A stretch of 64,000 bases of DNA from Streptomyces actuosus. Lineage in GTDB: Bacteria; Actinomycetota; Actinomycetes; Streptomycetales; Streptomycetaceae. The notes beneath the pieces were generated by a model. The model was not told where the DNA came from. It saw only the letters and a list, made by a program, of their open reading frames with translations, and searched no databases. The first letter of the stretch is position 1. Every line of letters starts with the position of its first letter. The translations under genes were made by a program, and so were the position numbers. The stretch covers positions 310,001-374,000 of the forward strand of contig NZ_JAFFZS010000002.1 of NCBI RefSeq assembly GCF_016921115.1, read 5' to 3'. This document shows positions 54,960-63,945 of the stretch, one piece after another.

Positions 54960-56570
54960 ATGGCACAGCAGCGCGCTCAGGGCCCGTCCGACCCCGAGGC
55001 GACTGGCGGCGGGATGTCGGACGGGCCTGAGCAGTGGGGCAACGGCGGACTTGTCGGGGACGGCCGGTACCGGCTGAGCCGGAGACTCGGCCGGGGCGGC
55101 ATGGCCGAGGTGTTCGCCGCCGAGGACGTGCGCCTCGGACGTACCGTGGCGGTGAAGCTGCTGCGGGCGGACCTCGCCGAGGACCCGGTCTCCAAGGCCC
55201 GCTTCACCCGCGAGGCCCAGTCCGTGGCCGGCCTCAACCACCATGCGATCGTCGCCGTGTACGACTCCGGCGAGGACGTCGTGGGCGGCCAGAGCGTGCC
55301 GTACATCGTCATGGAGCTGGTCGAGGGCCGCACCATCCGCGACCTGCTGATGAACGCCGAGGCGCCCGGGCCCGAGCAGGCGCTGATCATCGTGTCCGGT
55401 GTGCTGGAGGCGCTGGCCTACTCGCACCAGCACGGCATCGTGCACCGCGACATCAAACCGGCGAACGTCATCATCACCGACAACGGCGCCGTGAAGGTGA
55501 TGGACTTCGGCATCGCGCGCGCCCTGCACGGCGCGTCGACGACGATGACGCAGACCGGCATGGTCATGGGCACCCCCCAGTACCTCTCCCCCGAGCAGGC
55601 GCTGGGCAAGGCCGTCGACCACCGTTCAGACCTGTACGCGACGGGCTGTCTGCTGTACGAACTGCTCGCGCTGCGGCCCCCCTTCACCGGCGAGACCCCG
55701 CTTTCGGTGGTCTACCAGCACGTCCAGGACATCCCGACGCCGCCGTCGGAGGCGTCCGACGGCGCTCCGCCGGAGCTGGACGGCCTCGTCATGCGCTCCC
55801 TCGCCAAGGAGCCGGACGACCGCTTCCAGACGGCGGAGGAGATGCGCGGGCTGGTCCAGTACGCGCTGCAGATGCTCTACGAGGCGGGTGGCCACACCGG
55901 CACCTGGAACACCGGTCCCGTCGGGATGCACGACGGACGGCACACCCCCGTGGGGGGTTTCGCCGGTACCCAGGTGTTGCCGCACCCCGGTGACGGCTAC
56001 GGCACCACCCAGATCCCGCAGCCGATCCTGCCCGCCGGTTACGGCAGCGGCGACGACGGCGGCTTCGAGGGGCACGGCAACAGGGGCAGCGGCCGGGGCA
56101 AGTTGTGGATCCTCGCCTTCCTCGCGGTGATCGCGATCGCCGCGGGCGTGGCGCTGGCGCTGAAGAACTCCGGTACGCCGGGCAGTGGTTCGCCGACCAC
56201 GTCGCCGCCCTCGGCCACCCGGTCCAGCACCGACGACGGTGCGAGCCGGACGCCGAGCGACGAGGCGACCGACCAGGCCACCGACAACGCGACGAACGAC
56301 AACACCGGTGGCGGGTCCGGCTCGTACTACACGCCCTCCCCGACGCCGTCGTGGACGCCGTCGCAGACGCCCAGCGAGCAGCCGACGGGTGAGCCGACGG
56401 GCGAGCCCTCGGCGACCGACGTGCCGTCCGGTGAGCCGAGCGGGACGCCGTCGCAGCCGACGGGCACGGCGGACGGCGGCGGCAACAACGGCGGTACCGG
56501 CGACGGTGGTACCGGCGACGGCGGAACGACGGTCGGCGCCGGTGCCGACGGCGGTGTCCTCGGTCCCTGA
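54960..56570 (+). CDS. Transmembrane Ser/Thr kinase with Ser/Thr/Pro-rich exterior
   Basis: 536 aa. Kinase domain at 36-300 with Lys66, Asp164 and Asp182, and TTMTQTGMVMGTPQYLSPEQ in the activation loop. Gly-rich linker, membrane helix at about 381-401, then an extracellular tail of TPS/GEPS repeats and GGTGDGG units with no PASTA domain, so its sensor differs from that of its divergent neighbour. Start at ATG 54960; an ATG at 55014 is possible. Confidence 0.9.
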   Translation: MAQQRAQGPSDPEATGGGMSDGPEQWGNGGLVGDGRYRLSRRLGRGGMAEVFAAEDVRLGRTVAVKLLRADLAEDPVSKARFTREAQSVAGLNHHAIVAVYDSGEDVVGGQSVPYIVMELVEGRTIRDLLMNAEAPGPEQALIIVSGVLEALAYSHQHGIVHRDIKPANVIITDNGAVKVMDFGIARALHGASTTMTQTGMVMGTPQYLSPEQALGKAVDHRSDLYATGCLLYELLALRPPFTGETPLSVVYQHVQDIPTPPSEASDGAPPELDGLVMRSLAKEPDDRFQTAEEMRGLVQYALQMLYEAGGHTGTWNTGPVGMHDGRHTPVGGFAGTQVLPHPGDGYGTTQIPQPILPAGYGSGDDGGFEGHGNRGSGRGKLWILAFLAVIAIAAGVALALKNSGTPGSGSPTTSPPSATRSSTDDGASRTPSDEATDQATDNATNDNTGGGSGSYYTPSPTPSWTPSQTPSEQPTGEPTGEPSATDVPSGEPSGTPSQPTGTADGGGNNGGTGDGGTGDGGTTVGAGADGGVLGP

Positions 56571-56625
56571 CCGCGGCCGGGAGCCCGGGGCCCTCAGGAC
56601 CCGACAGGGCTCCCGGGGCCCCGCG

Positions 56626-57669
56626 TCATTCCGCGAACGCGTCGCACACGGCGTCGTACTCCCGAGTCCACCACACGGCGAGCGCCGAGGCGGCGGGGAA
56701 CTGGCAGTCCGCGCGGGTGTCGCCGCGCTCGTAGTGCCAGCGCAGCATCCAGAAGTCGTTCAGGCGCTCCCACCACACGCGGTGCACGGCGGCGGCGAGT
56801 TCCGAGGGCGTCGCCCCGGCGGCGCGCCGGTACGCGCGCGCGTAGGACCGTACCTTGGGCAGGTCGAGGGTCCCGCACGGCCGGACGAAGAAGATCGCCG
56901 CGGCGCGTACGGCCTCCTCGGCGCGGGGCTGCACGCCCAGCCGGTCCCAGTCGACGATCGCCGCGGGTGCGTCGTCGCGGTACAGCAGGTTGAACGGGTG
57001 GAAGTCGCCGTGCACCCAGCCCACGGGTCCGCCGCGCGGTGGACGCCGGCCCGCGTGCAGTTCCAGCAGGGCGCGGCGCTCCAGCAGCCGGTGCCGGGCG
57101 AGGTCGTCGAACGCGTCGGAGGGGTGGTGGCGGCGCACGCGGGCGAGGAGGTCGTCGATGACGGCGAAGGTGTCGGCGGGATCGGCGCTCTCCACGGGGT
57201 GGGGGCTCGTGGCGGGGCGGGTGCGTCCCTTCGGCGGCATCACGCGCTCCAGGCAGGCGTGCACGGCGCCCAGGAGGGCCCCCAGCCGCGCGCTCTCGCC
57301 GCGGGTGAGCTGGCCGCCGTCGCGGTGACGGCCGTCGATCCACGGGTGCAGGGCGTAGGCGTGACCGCCGACGACGGCGACCGTCCGGCCGTCCCGGCCC
57401 GCCAGCGGCGGGGCGACGGGCACGCCCAGCTCGGCCAGGCGCCAGGTGGCGCGGTGCCGGCGCTCGATCGCGTCCGGATCGGCGGTGTCGGGGTCGAAGT
57501 GGTGCTTGAGGAAGTAGCGGCCGCGGGTCGTGCACAGGCGGTAGCCGCGGTTCAGCAGCCCTTGGTCGACCGGTTCGCAGGCGAGGGCGGAACCGGCGGC
57601 GTACTGGCTGAGAAGGGCGCGTAATGGGGGCGCGTGAGGCGCAGGGGGTGGTACACACGGTCGCGGCAC
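56626..57669 (-). CDS. Aminoglycoside-phosphotransferase-fold protein with TTA codon
   Basis: 347-aa APH-family protein: Brenner-type motif HGDFHPFNLL and metal-binding IVDWDR. Members phosphorylate small hydroxylated compounds; nothing here points to antibiotic resistance. Codon 16 is TTA (57622-57624), suggesting bldA dependence if the listed start is right. Start uncertain because no ribosome site is evident; a downstream start would remove the TTA. Confidence 0.8.
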   Translation of the reverse strand: MPRPCVPPPAPHAPPLRALLSQYAAGSALACEPVDQGLLNRGYRLCTTRGRYFLKHHFDPDTADPDAIERRHRATWRLAELGVPVAPPLAGRDGRTVAVVGGHAYALHPWIDGRHRDGGQLTRGESARLGALLGAVHACLERVMPPKGRTRPATSPHPVESADPADTFAVIDDLLARVRRHHPSDAFDDLARHRLLERRALLELHAGRRPPRGGPVGWVHGDFHPFNLLYRDDAPAAIVDWDRLGVQPRAEEAVRAAAIFFVRPCGTLDLPKVRSYARAYRRAAGATPSELAAAVHRVWWERLNDFWMLRWHYERGDTRADCQFPAASALAVWWTREYDAVCDAFAE

Positions 57670-57734
57670 GCGCCCGATGCTAGGGCACGGGCCGGTGCCG
57701 TGAACTGGGGTTTGTCACAGGCAGTCGTAACCGG

Positions 57735-58172
57735 TCACAGGACGTGCTCGAAGTGCCGTCTCAGGCTGTCGTCCGCGGTGTGGACCGTCACGATCTCCGG
57801 GGTGACGCGCAGGTAGACCGGGTCGAACGGCTCCCCGTCCATGGTCCGCGGCGCCGGGCCGAAGCGGGCGAGCTGGGCCGCGGTGGGCTCCGTGGCCGCG
57901 CACGCCCCGACGATCTGCACCGACCACTGTTCCCCGGGCGTTCCCGGCCGGCCAGGTTCTCCGGTACCGAGATTGTCGGCGCCGTAGGCGACGACGTGGC
58001 CCGCGCACGCGTGCTGGTAGCCGTGGCCGCGGTGCATGCGCAACAGCACGTGGCCGTCGGCCACGATGTGCCGGGCGCAGGCGAGGACCGGCAGGGCACG
58101 CATGCTGGTGGCGACCCTGCCGTGGGTGACCCGGGCGAGCAGGTCCAAGGCGCGCTGTTCACCGTTCGGCAT
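57735..58172 (-). CDS. PNPOx-like split-barrel protein
   Basis: 145-aa protein opening MPNGEQRALDLLARVTHGRV, then ATSMRALPVLACARHIVADG, resembling small pyridoxamine-phosphate-oxidase-fold proteins that bind FMN or F420. Substrate unknown. ATG at 58172 chosen behind GTGGAG. Sixty-five bases upstream of (and same strand as) the APH gene. Confidence 0.55.
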   Translation of the reverse strand: MPNGEQRALDLLARVTHGRVATSMRALPVLACARHIVADGHVLLRMHRGHGYQHACAGHVVAYGADNLGTGEPGRPGTPGEQWSVQIVGACAATEPTAAQLARFGPAPRTMDGEPFDPVYLRVTPEIVTVHTADDSLRRHFEHVL

Positions 58173-58808
58173 GACTCCACGGTGCGTGGGCGCGGGGGGC
58201 CGGCACCAGAGTCGGCGGCCCCGGGAGGAAGGGCCGAAGGTCCCGCCGGGCGCGGCGCGGTGGGATGGGGCAGTCCTTCTCGGCCCGGACGCGGGCCGCA
58301 CGGGCGGCGGCCCGGGCCCGCCGCCGCATGCCCGGCTTCGGCCGCGGACCCGACACGTCATTCTTGATCGTCCTTTCGGCGCGGTGGAGCCGCTCGCCGA
58401 TCTGCCGATCGGGAGTCCCTCCCCGATCGGGTCGAGAATCCGTCGCTCCTGGGTCGATCTCGCGTTCGGCCGGCGTTGATCTCCGTTTCGGATCTCCCTT
58501 TCGGCGGACTCTTCCCGTGTCGCGGTTCACCGGGATAACGTGCCGTTGTTCCGGCCCCCTGCAAGGCTGTGACCAGGAAGTGTTCCCACTGAACGCGATT
58601 TACTTGGAAATCCAAGCAAAATCGCAGGTCAGGAGGGGTTTCACAGAAATGTGGACCACTGGGTAACGTGCCTGTTGCAGGGTGCTCGCCGGGGCACCTG
58701 CCACGCCTGTTCCCGACCGGGCAGCACCCACCCCGTGCGTCCCGGGCAGCAGGTGAGCCGCACTGGCACCCGGCGAACCCGGGTAGCCGGACCGACGGAG
58801 GAGCACAC
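58173..58808. other. Long upstream region of the bkdFGH operon
   Basis: 636 bases without a credible gene. Contains two CCGATCGGG boxes (about 58398 and 58427), the palindrome listed separately at 58595-58625, and GGAGGAG directly before the bkdF start. Long leader and palindrome suggest regulated transcription. Confidence 0.5.
58595..58625. promoter_or_regulatory. Palindrome upstream of bkdF
   Basis: Outer arms GCGATTT and AAATCGC and inner arms CTTGGA and TCCAAG form a nearly continuous 31-bp dyad, AT-rich in an otherwise GC-rich region. Candidate operator; it does not match the ACCGAAC palindrome of bkdA, so a different regulator is implied. Confidence 0.65.
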
Positions 58809-59987
58809 GTGACCGTGGAGAGCACTGCCGCGCGCCAGCCGCGACGCAGCGCCGGTACCAAGAGCACGGCCGGCAAGCGCACGACTGCGAAGAAGCCGCC
58901 GAGCAACGAGCCGGAGCTCGTACAACTGCTGACGCCCGAAGGAAAGCGCGTCAAGAACGCCGAGTACGACAAGTACGTCGCCGGCATCACCCCCGAAGAG
59001 CTCCGCGGTCTGTACCGCGACATGGTGCTCACCCGCCGCTTCGACGCCGAGGCCACCTCCCTGCAGCGCCAGGGCGAGCTGGGCCTGTGGGCGTCGCTGC
59101 TCGGCCAGGAGGCCGCCCAGATCGGCTCCGGCCGGGCCACCCGCGAGGACGACTACGTCTTCCCGACCTACCGTGAGCACGGTGTCGCCTGGTGCCGGGG
59201 GGTCGACCCGACCAACCTGCTCGGCATGTTCCGCGGCGTGAACAACGGCGGCTGGGACCCCAACAGCAACAACTTCCACCTCTACACGATCGTCATCGGC
59301 TCCCAGGCGCTGCACGCCACCGGCTACGCGATGGGCATCACCAAGGACGGCGCGGACAGCGCAGTGATCGCGTACTTCGGCGACGGCGCCTCCAGCCAGG
59401 GCGACGTGAGCGAGGCGTTCAACTTCGCCGCGGTCTACAACGCACCCGTCGTGTTCTTCTGCCAGAACAACCAGTGGGCGATCTCGGAGTCCAACGAGAA
59501 GCAGACCCGCGTCCCCCTCTACCAGCGCGCCCAGGGCTTCGGCTTCCCCGGCGTCCGGGTGGACGGCAACGACGTGCTGGCGTCCCTCGCGGTGACCCGC
59601 TGGGCCCTGGAGCGCGCCCGGCGCGGCGAGGGCCCGGCGCTGATCGAGGCGTGGACGTACCGCATGGGCGCCCACACCACCTCCGACGACCCCACCCGCT
59701 ACCGCCACGACGACGAGCGGCAGGCCTGGGAGGCCAAGGACCCGATCCTGCGCCTGCGCCGGTTCCTGGAGGCCTCGAACCACGCGGACGAGGGATTCTT
59801 CGCGGAACTGGAGACCGAGAGCGAGGCGTTGGGCAAACGAGTGCGCGAGGCGGTGCGTGCCATGCGGGACCCGGACCGGTTCGCCATCTTCGAGAACGTG
59901 TACGCGGACGGGCATGCGCTCGTCGACGAGGAGCGCGCGCAGTTCGCCGCCTACCAGGCGTCGTTCGCGGATGCTGAGGGGGTCTGA
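58809..59987 (+). CDS. bkdF: Branched-chain 2-oxoacid dehydrogenase E1 alpha, second operon (BkdF)
   Basis: 392-aa subunit. Basic N-terminal tail (about 1-30), then E1 alpha with thiamine motif FGDGASSQGDVSEAFNFAAV ending in CQNNQWAI. Length agrees with BkdF of S. avermitilis, whose loss abolishes avermectin starter supply. GTG at 58809 with GGAGGAG before it. Second complete BCDH operon, 13 kb from bkdABC. Confidence 0.9.
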   Translation: MTVESTAARQPRRSAGTKSTAGKRTTAKKPPSNEPELVQLLTPEGKRVKNAEYDKYVAGITPEELRGLYRDMVLTRRFDAEATSLQRQGELGLWASLLGQEAAQIGSGRATREDDYVFPTYREHGVAWCRGVDPTNLLGMFRGVNNGGWDPNSNNFHLYTIVIGSQALHATGYAMGITKDGADSAVIAYFGDGASSQGDVSEAFNFAAVYNAPVVFFCQNNQWAISESNEKQTRVPLYQRAQGFGFPGVRVDGNDVLASLAVTRWALERARRGEGPALIEAWTYRMGAHTTSDDPTRYRHDDERQAWEAKDPILRLRRFLEASNHADEGFFAELETESEALGKRVREAVRAMRDPDRFAIFENVYADGHALVDEERAQFAAYQASFADAEGV

Positions 59988-59989
59988 TC

Positions 59990-60970
59990 ATGGCAGCGGA
60001 GAAGATGGCTCTGGCCAAGGCGATCAACGAGTCGATGCGCCGCGCTCTGGAGGCCGACCCCAAGGTCGTCGTCATGGGTGAGGACGTCGGCAAGCTCGGT
60101 GGTGTCTTCCGTGTCACCGACGGCCTGCAGAAGGACTTCGGCGAGGACCGGGTGATCGACACCCCGCTCGCCGAGTCGGGCATCGTGGGCACCGCGATCG
60201 GTCTGGCCCTGCGCGGCTACCGTCCCGTCGTCGAGATCCAGTTCGACGGTTTCGTGTTCCCGGCGTACGACCAGATCGTCACGCAGCTGGCGAAGATGCA
60301 TGCCCGGTCCCTGGGCAAGGTGAAGCTCCCGGTCGTGGTCCGGATTCCCTACGGCGGCGGGATCGGCGCGGTCGAGCACCACTCGGAGTCCCCCGAGGCC
60401 CTCTTCGCGCACGTGGCCGGTCTGAAGATCGTCTCGCCGTCGAACGCGTCGGACGCCTACTGGATGATGCAGCAGGCGATCCAGAGCGACGACCCGGTGA
60501 TCTTCTTCGAGCCGAAGCGGCGCTACTGGGACAAGGGCGAGGTCAACACGGAGGCGATCCCCGGGCCGCTGCACAAGGCCCGGGTCGTGCGCGAGGGCAC
60601 GGACCTGACGCTCGCCGCGTACGGCCCGATGGTCAAGCTCTGCCAGGAGGCCGCCGCCGCGGCGGCCGAGGAGGGCAAGAACCTGGAGGTCCTGGACCTG
60701 CGCTCGGTCAGTCCCCTGGACTTCGACGCCGTCCGGGCGTCGGTGGAGAAGACCCGTCGCCTGGTCGTGGTGCACGAGGCCCCGGTGTTCTTCGGCTCGG
60801 GTGCGGAGATCGCGGCGCGCATCACGGAGCGCTGCTTCTACCACCTGGAGGCCCCGGTGCTCCGGGTCGGCGGCTACCACGCCCCCTACCCGCCGGCGCG
60901 TCTGGAGGAGGAGTACCTGCCGAGCCTGGACCGGGTGCTCGATGCCGTCGACCGCGCCCTGGCGTACTGA
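59990..60970 (+). CDS. bkdG: Branched-chain 2-oxoacid dehydrogenase E1 beta (BkdG)
   Basis: 326-aa subunit with GEDVGKLGGVFRVTDGLQ, RIPYGGGIGAVEHHSESPEA and LDLRSVSPLDFD, parallel to BkdB throughout. Two bases after bkdF. Forms the E1 heterotetramer with it. Confidence 0.93.
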   Translation: MAAEKMALAKAINESMRRALEADPKVVVMGEDVGKLGGVFRVTDGLQKDFGEDRVIDTPLAESGIVGTAIGLALRGYRPVVEIQFDGFVFPAYDQIVTQLAKMHARSLGKVKLPVVVRIPYGGGIGAVEHHSESPEALFAHVAGLKIVSPSNASDAYWMMQQAIQSDDPVIFFEPKRRYWDKGEVNTEAIPGPLHKARVVREGTDLTLAAYGPMVKLCQEAAAAAAEEGKNLEVLDLRSVSPLDFDAVRASVEKTRRLVVVHEAPVFFGSGAEIAARITERCFYHLEAPVLRVGGYHAPYPPARLEEEYLPSLDRVLDAVDRALAY

Positions 60971-60980
60971 GGAGAGGGTC

Positions 60981-62408
60981 GTGACGACGATGACGGAAGC
61001 GTCCGTACGCGAGTTCAAGATGCCGGACGTGGGCGAGGGGCTCACCGAGGCGGAGATCCTCAAGTGGTACGTCCAGCCCGGTGACACGGTCACCGACGGC
61101 CAGGTGGTGTGCGAGGTCGAGACGGCCAAGGCCGCGGTCGAGCTGCCCATCCCCTACGACGGCGTGGTCCGCGCGCTGCACTTCGACGAGGGCACCACGG
61201 TGGACGTGGGCACGGCGATCATCGCCGTCGACGTGGCGGGCGGCGCCCCTGTGGCGCAGGAGCCCGCCGCCCCCGCCCAGCCGGAGCAGCCCCAGCCGGA
61301 GGAGTCCCAGCCGCAGGCCCGCCAGCCGGTCCTCGTCGGCTACGGCGTGGCCGCGTCCTCCACCAAGCGCCGCCCGCGCAAGGCGGCGCAGCCCGCCGCC
61401 ACGGCCCTCCAGGCGGAGCTGAACGGCCACGTCCCGGCCCCCCAGGCCCCGGCTCCGGCGGCCTCCGTGGCTCCGGCGGCGGAGAAGTCCCGCCCGCTGG
61501 CCAAGCCGCCGGTCCGCAAGCTGGCCAAGGACCTGGGTGTGGACCTGGCGACGGTCACCCCGACCGGCCCGGACGGCATCGTCACCCGCGAGGACGTCCA
61601 CGCCGCGGCGGCCCCGCAGCAGGCGCCGGCGCCGGTGGCGGAGCCGTCCGCCGCGGCGGCACCGCAGGCCGCCCCCGCGCCCGCGGCGCCCGTGTCGTAC
61701 GACGGGGCCCGGGAGACCCGCATCCCGGTCAAGGGCGTCCGCAAGGTGACGGCGCAGGCCATGGTCGGCTCCGCCTTCACGGCTCCGCACGTCACGGAGT
61801 TCGTGACGGTGGACGTCACGCGCACCATGAAGCTGGTCGAGGAGCTGAAGCAGGACAAGGAGTTCGCGGGCCGGCGGGTGAACCCGCTCCTGCTGATCGC
61901 CAAGGCCCTGCTGCTGGCCGTCCGCCGCCACCCGGACATCAACGCGTCCTGGGACGAGGCGGCGCAGGAGATCGTGGTCAAGCACTACGTCAACCTGGGC
62001 ATCGCCGCGGCCACCCCCCGCGGACTGATCGTCCCGAACATCAAGGACGCCCACGCCAAGACCCTGCCCGAGCTGGCGGACTCCCTGGCGGACCTGGTGT
62101 CGACGGCGAAGGAGGGCAAGACGTCCCCCGCCGCCATGCAGGGCGGCACCGTCACCATCACCAACGTCGGCGTCTTCGGCGTCGACACCGGCACGCCGAT
62201 CATCAACCCGGGCGAGTCGGCGATCCTGGCGGTCGGCGCGATCAAGCTCCAGCCGTGGGTCCACAAGGGCAGGATCAAGCCCCGTCAGGTCACCACGCTC
62301 GCGCTCTCCTTCGACCACCGCCTGGTCGACGGCGAACTCGGCTCGAGGGTACTGGCGGACACGGCGGCGATCCTGGAGCAGCCCAAGCGGCTGATGACCT
62401 GGTCGTAA
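60981..62408 (+). CDS. bkdH: Branched-chain 2-oxoacid dehydrogenase E2 (BkdH)
   Basis: 475-aa acyltransferase. Lipoyl Lys50 in VETAKAAVEL, Pro/Ala/Gln linkers, subunit-binding domain PPVRKLAKDLGVDL, catalytic LSFDHRLVDGE near the C-terminus. GTG at 60981 and ATG at 60990 are both possible starts; GGAGAGG at 60971-60977 is close to the first and far from the second. Ends at a hairpin. Confidence 0.92.
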   Translation: MTTMTEASVREFKMPDVGEGLTEAEILKWYVQPGDTVTDGQVVCEVETAKAAVELPIPYDGVVRALHFDEGTTVDVGTAIIAVDVAGGAPVAQEPAAPAQPEQPQPEESQPQARQPVLVGYGVAASSTKRRPRKAAQPAATALQAELNGHVPAPQAPAPAASVAPAAEKSRPLAKPPVRKLAKDLGVDLATVTPTGPDGIVTREDVHAAAAPQQAPAPVAEPSAAAAPQAAPAPAAPVSYDGARETRIPVKGVRKVTAQAMVGSAFTAPHVTEFVTVDVTRTMKLVEELKQDKEFAGRRVNPLLLIAKALLLAVRRHPDINASWDEAAQEIVVKHYVNLGIAAATPRGLIVPNIKDAHAKTLPELADSLADLVSTAKEGKTSPAAMQGGTVTITNVGVFGVDTGTPIINPGESAILAVGAIKLQPWVHKGRIKPRQVTTLALSFDHRLVDGELGSRVLADTAAILEQPKRLMTWS

Positions 62409-62419
62409 CCGGCCGAGGC

Positions 62420-62457
62420 GAGCCGCGCACCCTCTTCCTGGCCGAGGGGCGCGGCTC
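62420..62457 (+). terminator. Hairpin after bkdH
   Basis: Arms GAGCCGCGC (62420-62428) and GCGCGGCTC (62449-62457), 11 bases after the bkdH stop. Confidence 0.6.
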
Positions 62458-62852
62458 CCGGGTCCGTGGACCGGGGGCGCCCCCGGGCCGGGGCGCCCGG
62501 AGACCGTCGACGACCGCGGTCCCGCCGGGGTGCGACCGCGCGGGACCCGCCACCGCGACTGCGGCGGCAGCAGACCTTCCGGCCCTGTGCGGCGGGCCTC
62601 GGCCGCCCCGGCCGGGCGAGGCCGCGATCGCCGCCGTGCCGCGATCGCCGCCGTGCCGCGGGCGCAGCACCGCCTCCACCGACGGGGCGTCGCAGGAGTC
62701 CCTGACGTGCTCCACCCGCACATCGTCTCCCGGGGAAGAGAGCCCCCCGACCGTCCAGCACGCCCCGGTGAACCGATCCCGGGTCCGTTCCCGTTCCCGT
62801 CCCCGGCGGTTCAGGAGGCTGCGGACGGGGACTGAGGACCGGGCCTGAGTGC
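62458..62852. other. Non-coding stretch with 17-bp tandem repeat
   Basis: No convincing gene. Two exact copies of GCCGCGATCGCCGCCGT stand in tandem at 62621-62654. The open frames here have shadow-like composition. Confidence 0.45.
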
Positions 62853-63410
62853 TCATGGCGGGTGATGGCCGGTGCGGTGGCGGCTCGGCGGCGTTCCCCA
62901 CTGACGTGTGAAGGCCCGGGAGAATGCCGATACCGAGGTGTAGCCGACGCTCCTGGCCACGGCCGGCAGCGCGTCGGCGGTGTCACGCAGGCGCCGGCCG
63001 GCCAGTTCCAGGCGCCAGCGGGTGAGGTAGGCCAGGGGAGGCTCGCCGACGAGATGCGTGAAGCGCCGGGAGAGCGTGGCGCGGGAGACACCCACCCGCT
63101 GTGCCAGTTCCTCGACGGTCCAGGGGCGGGCCGGGTCCTCGTGCAGGAGGGAGATCGCGGCGGCGACCTGCGGGTCACGCAGGGCCCAGGACCCAGGAGG
63201 CGCCGTGCTCGCCCTGATCTGCGGTCCACCGGCGCAGGATGTGGACGAACAGCACGTCGGTCAGCCGGTCGACGACCGTCCGGGAACCGGGCCGGGGTTC
63301 GGCGAGTTCGGCCGTGAGCCTCCGGAGGGTGTCGGCGAGCTCGCTCCGCTCGGGCACGCCGCCGTCGGCAGCGGGCAGCACCAGCACCGGCGGGAGGGTG
63401 AGCCCCCGTC
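62853..63410 (-). pseudogene. AraC-family regulator, truncated and frameshifted
   Basis: The C-terminal AraC DNA-binding domain is intact: TVEELAQRVGVSRATLSRRF and ARSVGYTSVSAFSRAFTRQW. Upstream, ELADTLRRLTAELAEPRPGS and DRLTDVLFVHILRRW (end of the cupin-type N-terminal domain) lie in another frame that stops at GPA*; deleting one base in GGGCCC (63182-63187) would give ...WVLALRDPQVAAAI and rejoin the frames. Homology then ends near 63405-63410, so roughly the first half of the gene is missing. Presumably non-functional. Confidence 0.75.
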
Positions 63411-63740
63411 CCCACCCCCGGCCACACCGCCGGGTCGGTGTCGGTCCTCACCGAAGCGGGGGACCTCGTCGCGGGAGACCTGATCGCGACACCGCTGCTC
63501 GGACTACTGCCCCACCGGCCCTGGAACCCGCCCTTCCATGACGACCCCCTCGCCGATCTGGCCAGTCTCCGGCGCATGCTCGACCTGGGCCCCGAGCGGC
63601 TGCACCCAGGCCACGGCGGGATCCTGGAGCCCGACCGGGTGCGGCGTCGGGTGGTGAAGGAGCAGCGACGGCTGGAGCGGTCGGAGGCGAAAGGGCGGTT
63701 GCGGGCACGCGTGGACGACGACGTCGCCGGCGATGTCTGA
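63408..63740 (+). pseudogene. Metallo-beta-lactamase-fold hydrolase, 3' fragment
   Basis: From 63408 the + strand reads VPTPGHTAGSVSVL, then GDLVAGDLIATPLLGLLPHRPWN, ERLHPGHGGILEP and a basic tail to the stop at 63740. GHTxGS and HPGHGG are C-terminal metal-site motifs of MBL hydrolases; the HxHxDH core and start are missing, and an in-frame TGA lies at 63402-63404. The break coincides with that of the AraC gene. Confidence 0.7.
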
Positions 63741-63945
63741 GAGCCCGTCACCACCTCGCGTCCCACCGCCGCCCCTGAAGAGGTCCCCACCGGCACGGTG
63801 CTGTACGGGGTGCTGTGCGGGCCGAGGTCGTGCGGGCGCCAGGGGCGGGGCGCCGTGCGGCGCGCCGAGTGCCGGATCGGGGGCCGCCCCGTCCGGATGA
63901 TGGACGGGGCTCCTCATGCGTACGTGTTGTATCTATCCTGTGGGC
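63741..63945. other. Upstream region of the last gene
   Basis: 205 bases. The TATCCT hexamer at about 63932-63937 lies eight bases before the ATG at 63946, compatible with a leaderless transcript. Nothing else recognised. Confidence 0.35.

Noticed and set aside
62290..62901. Minus-strand open frame across the bkdH end and downstream gap
   Set aside because: Overlaps bkdH antisense, has no domain and a biased Arg/Gly/Pro composition.
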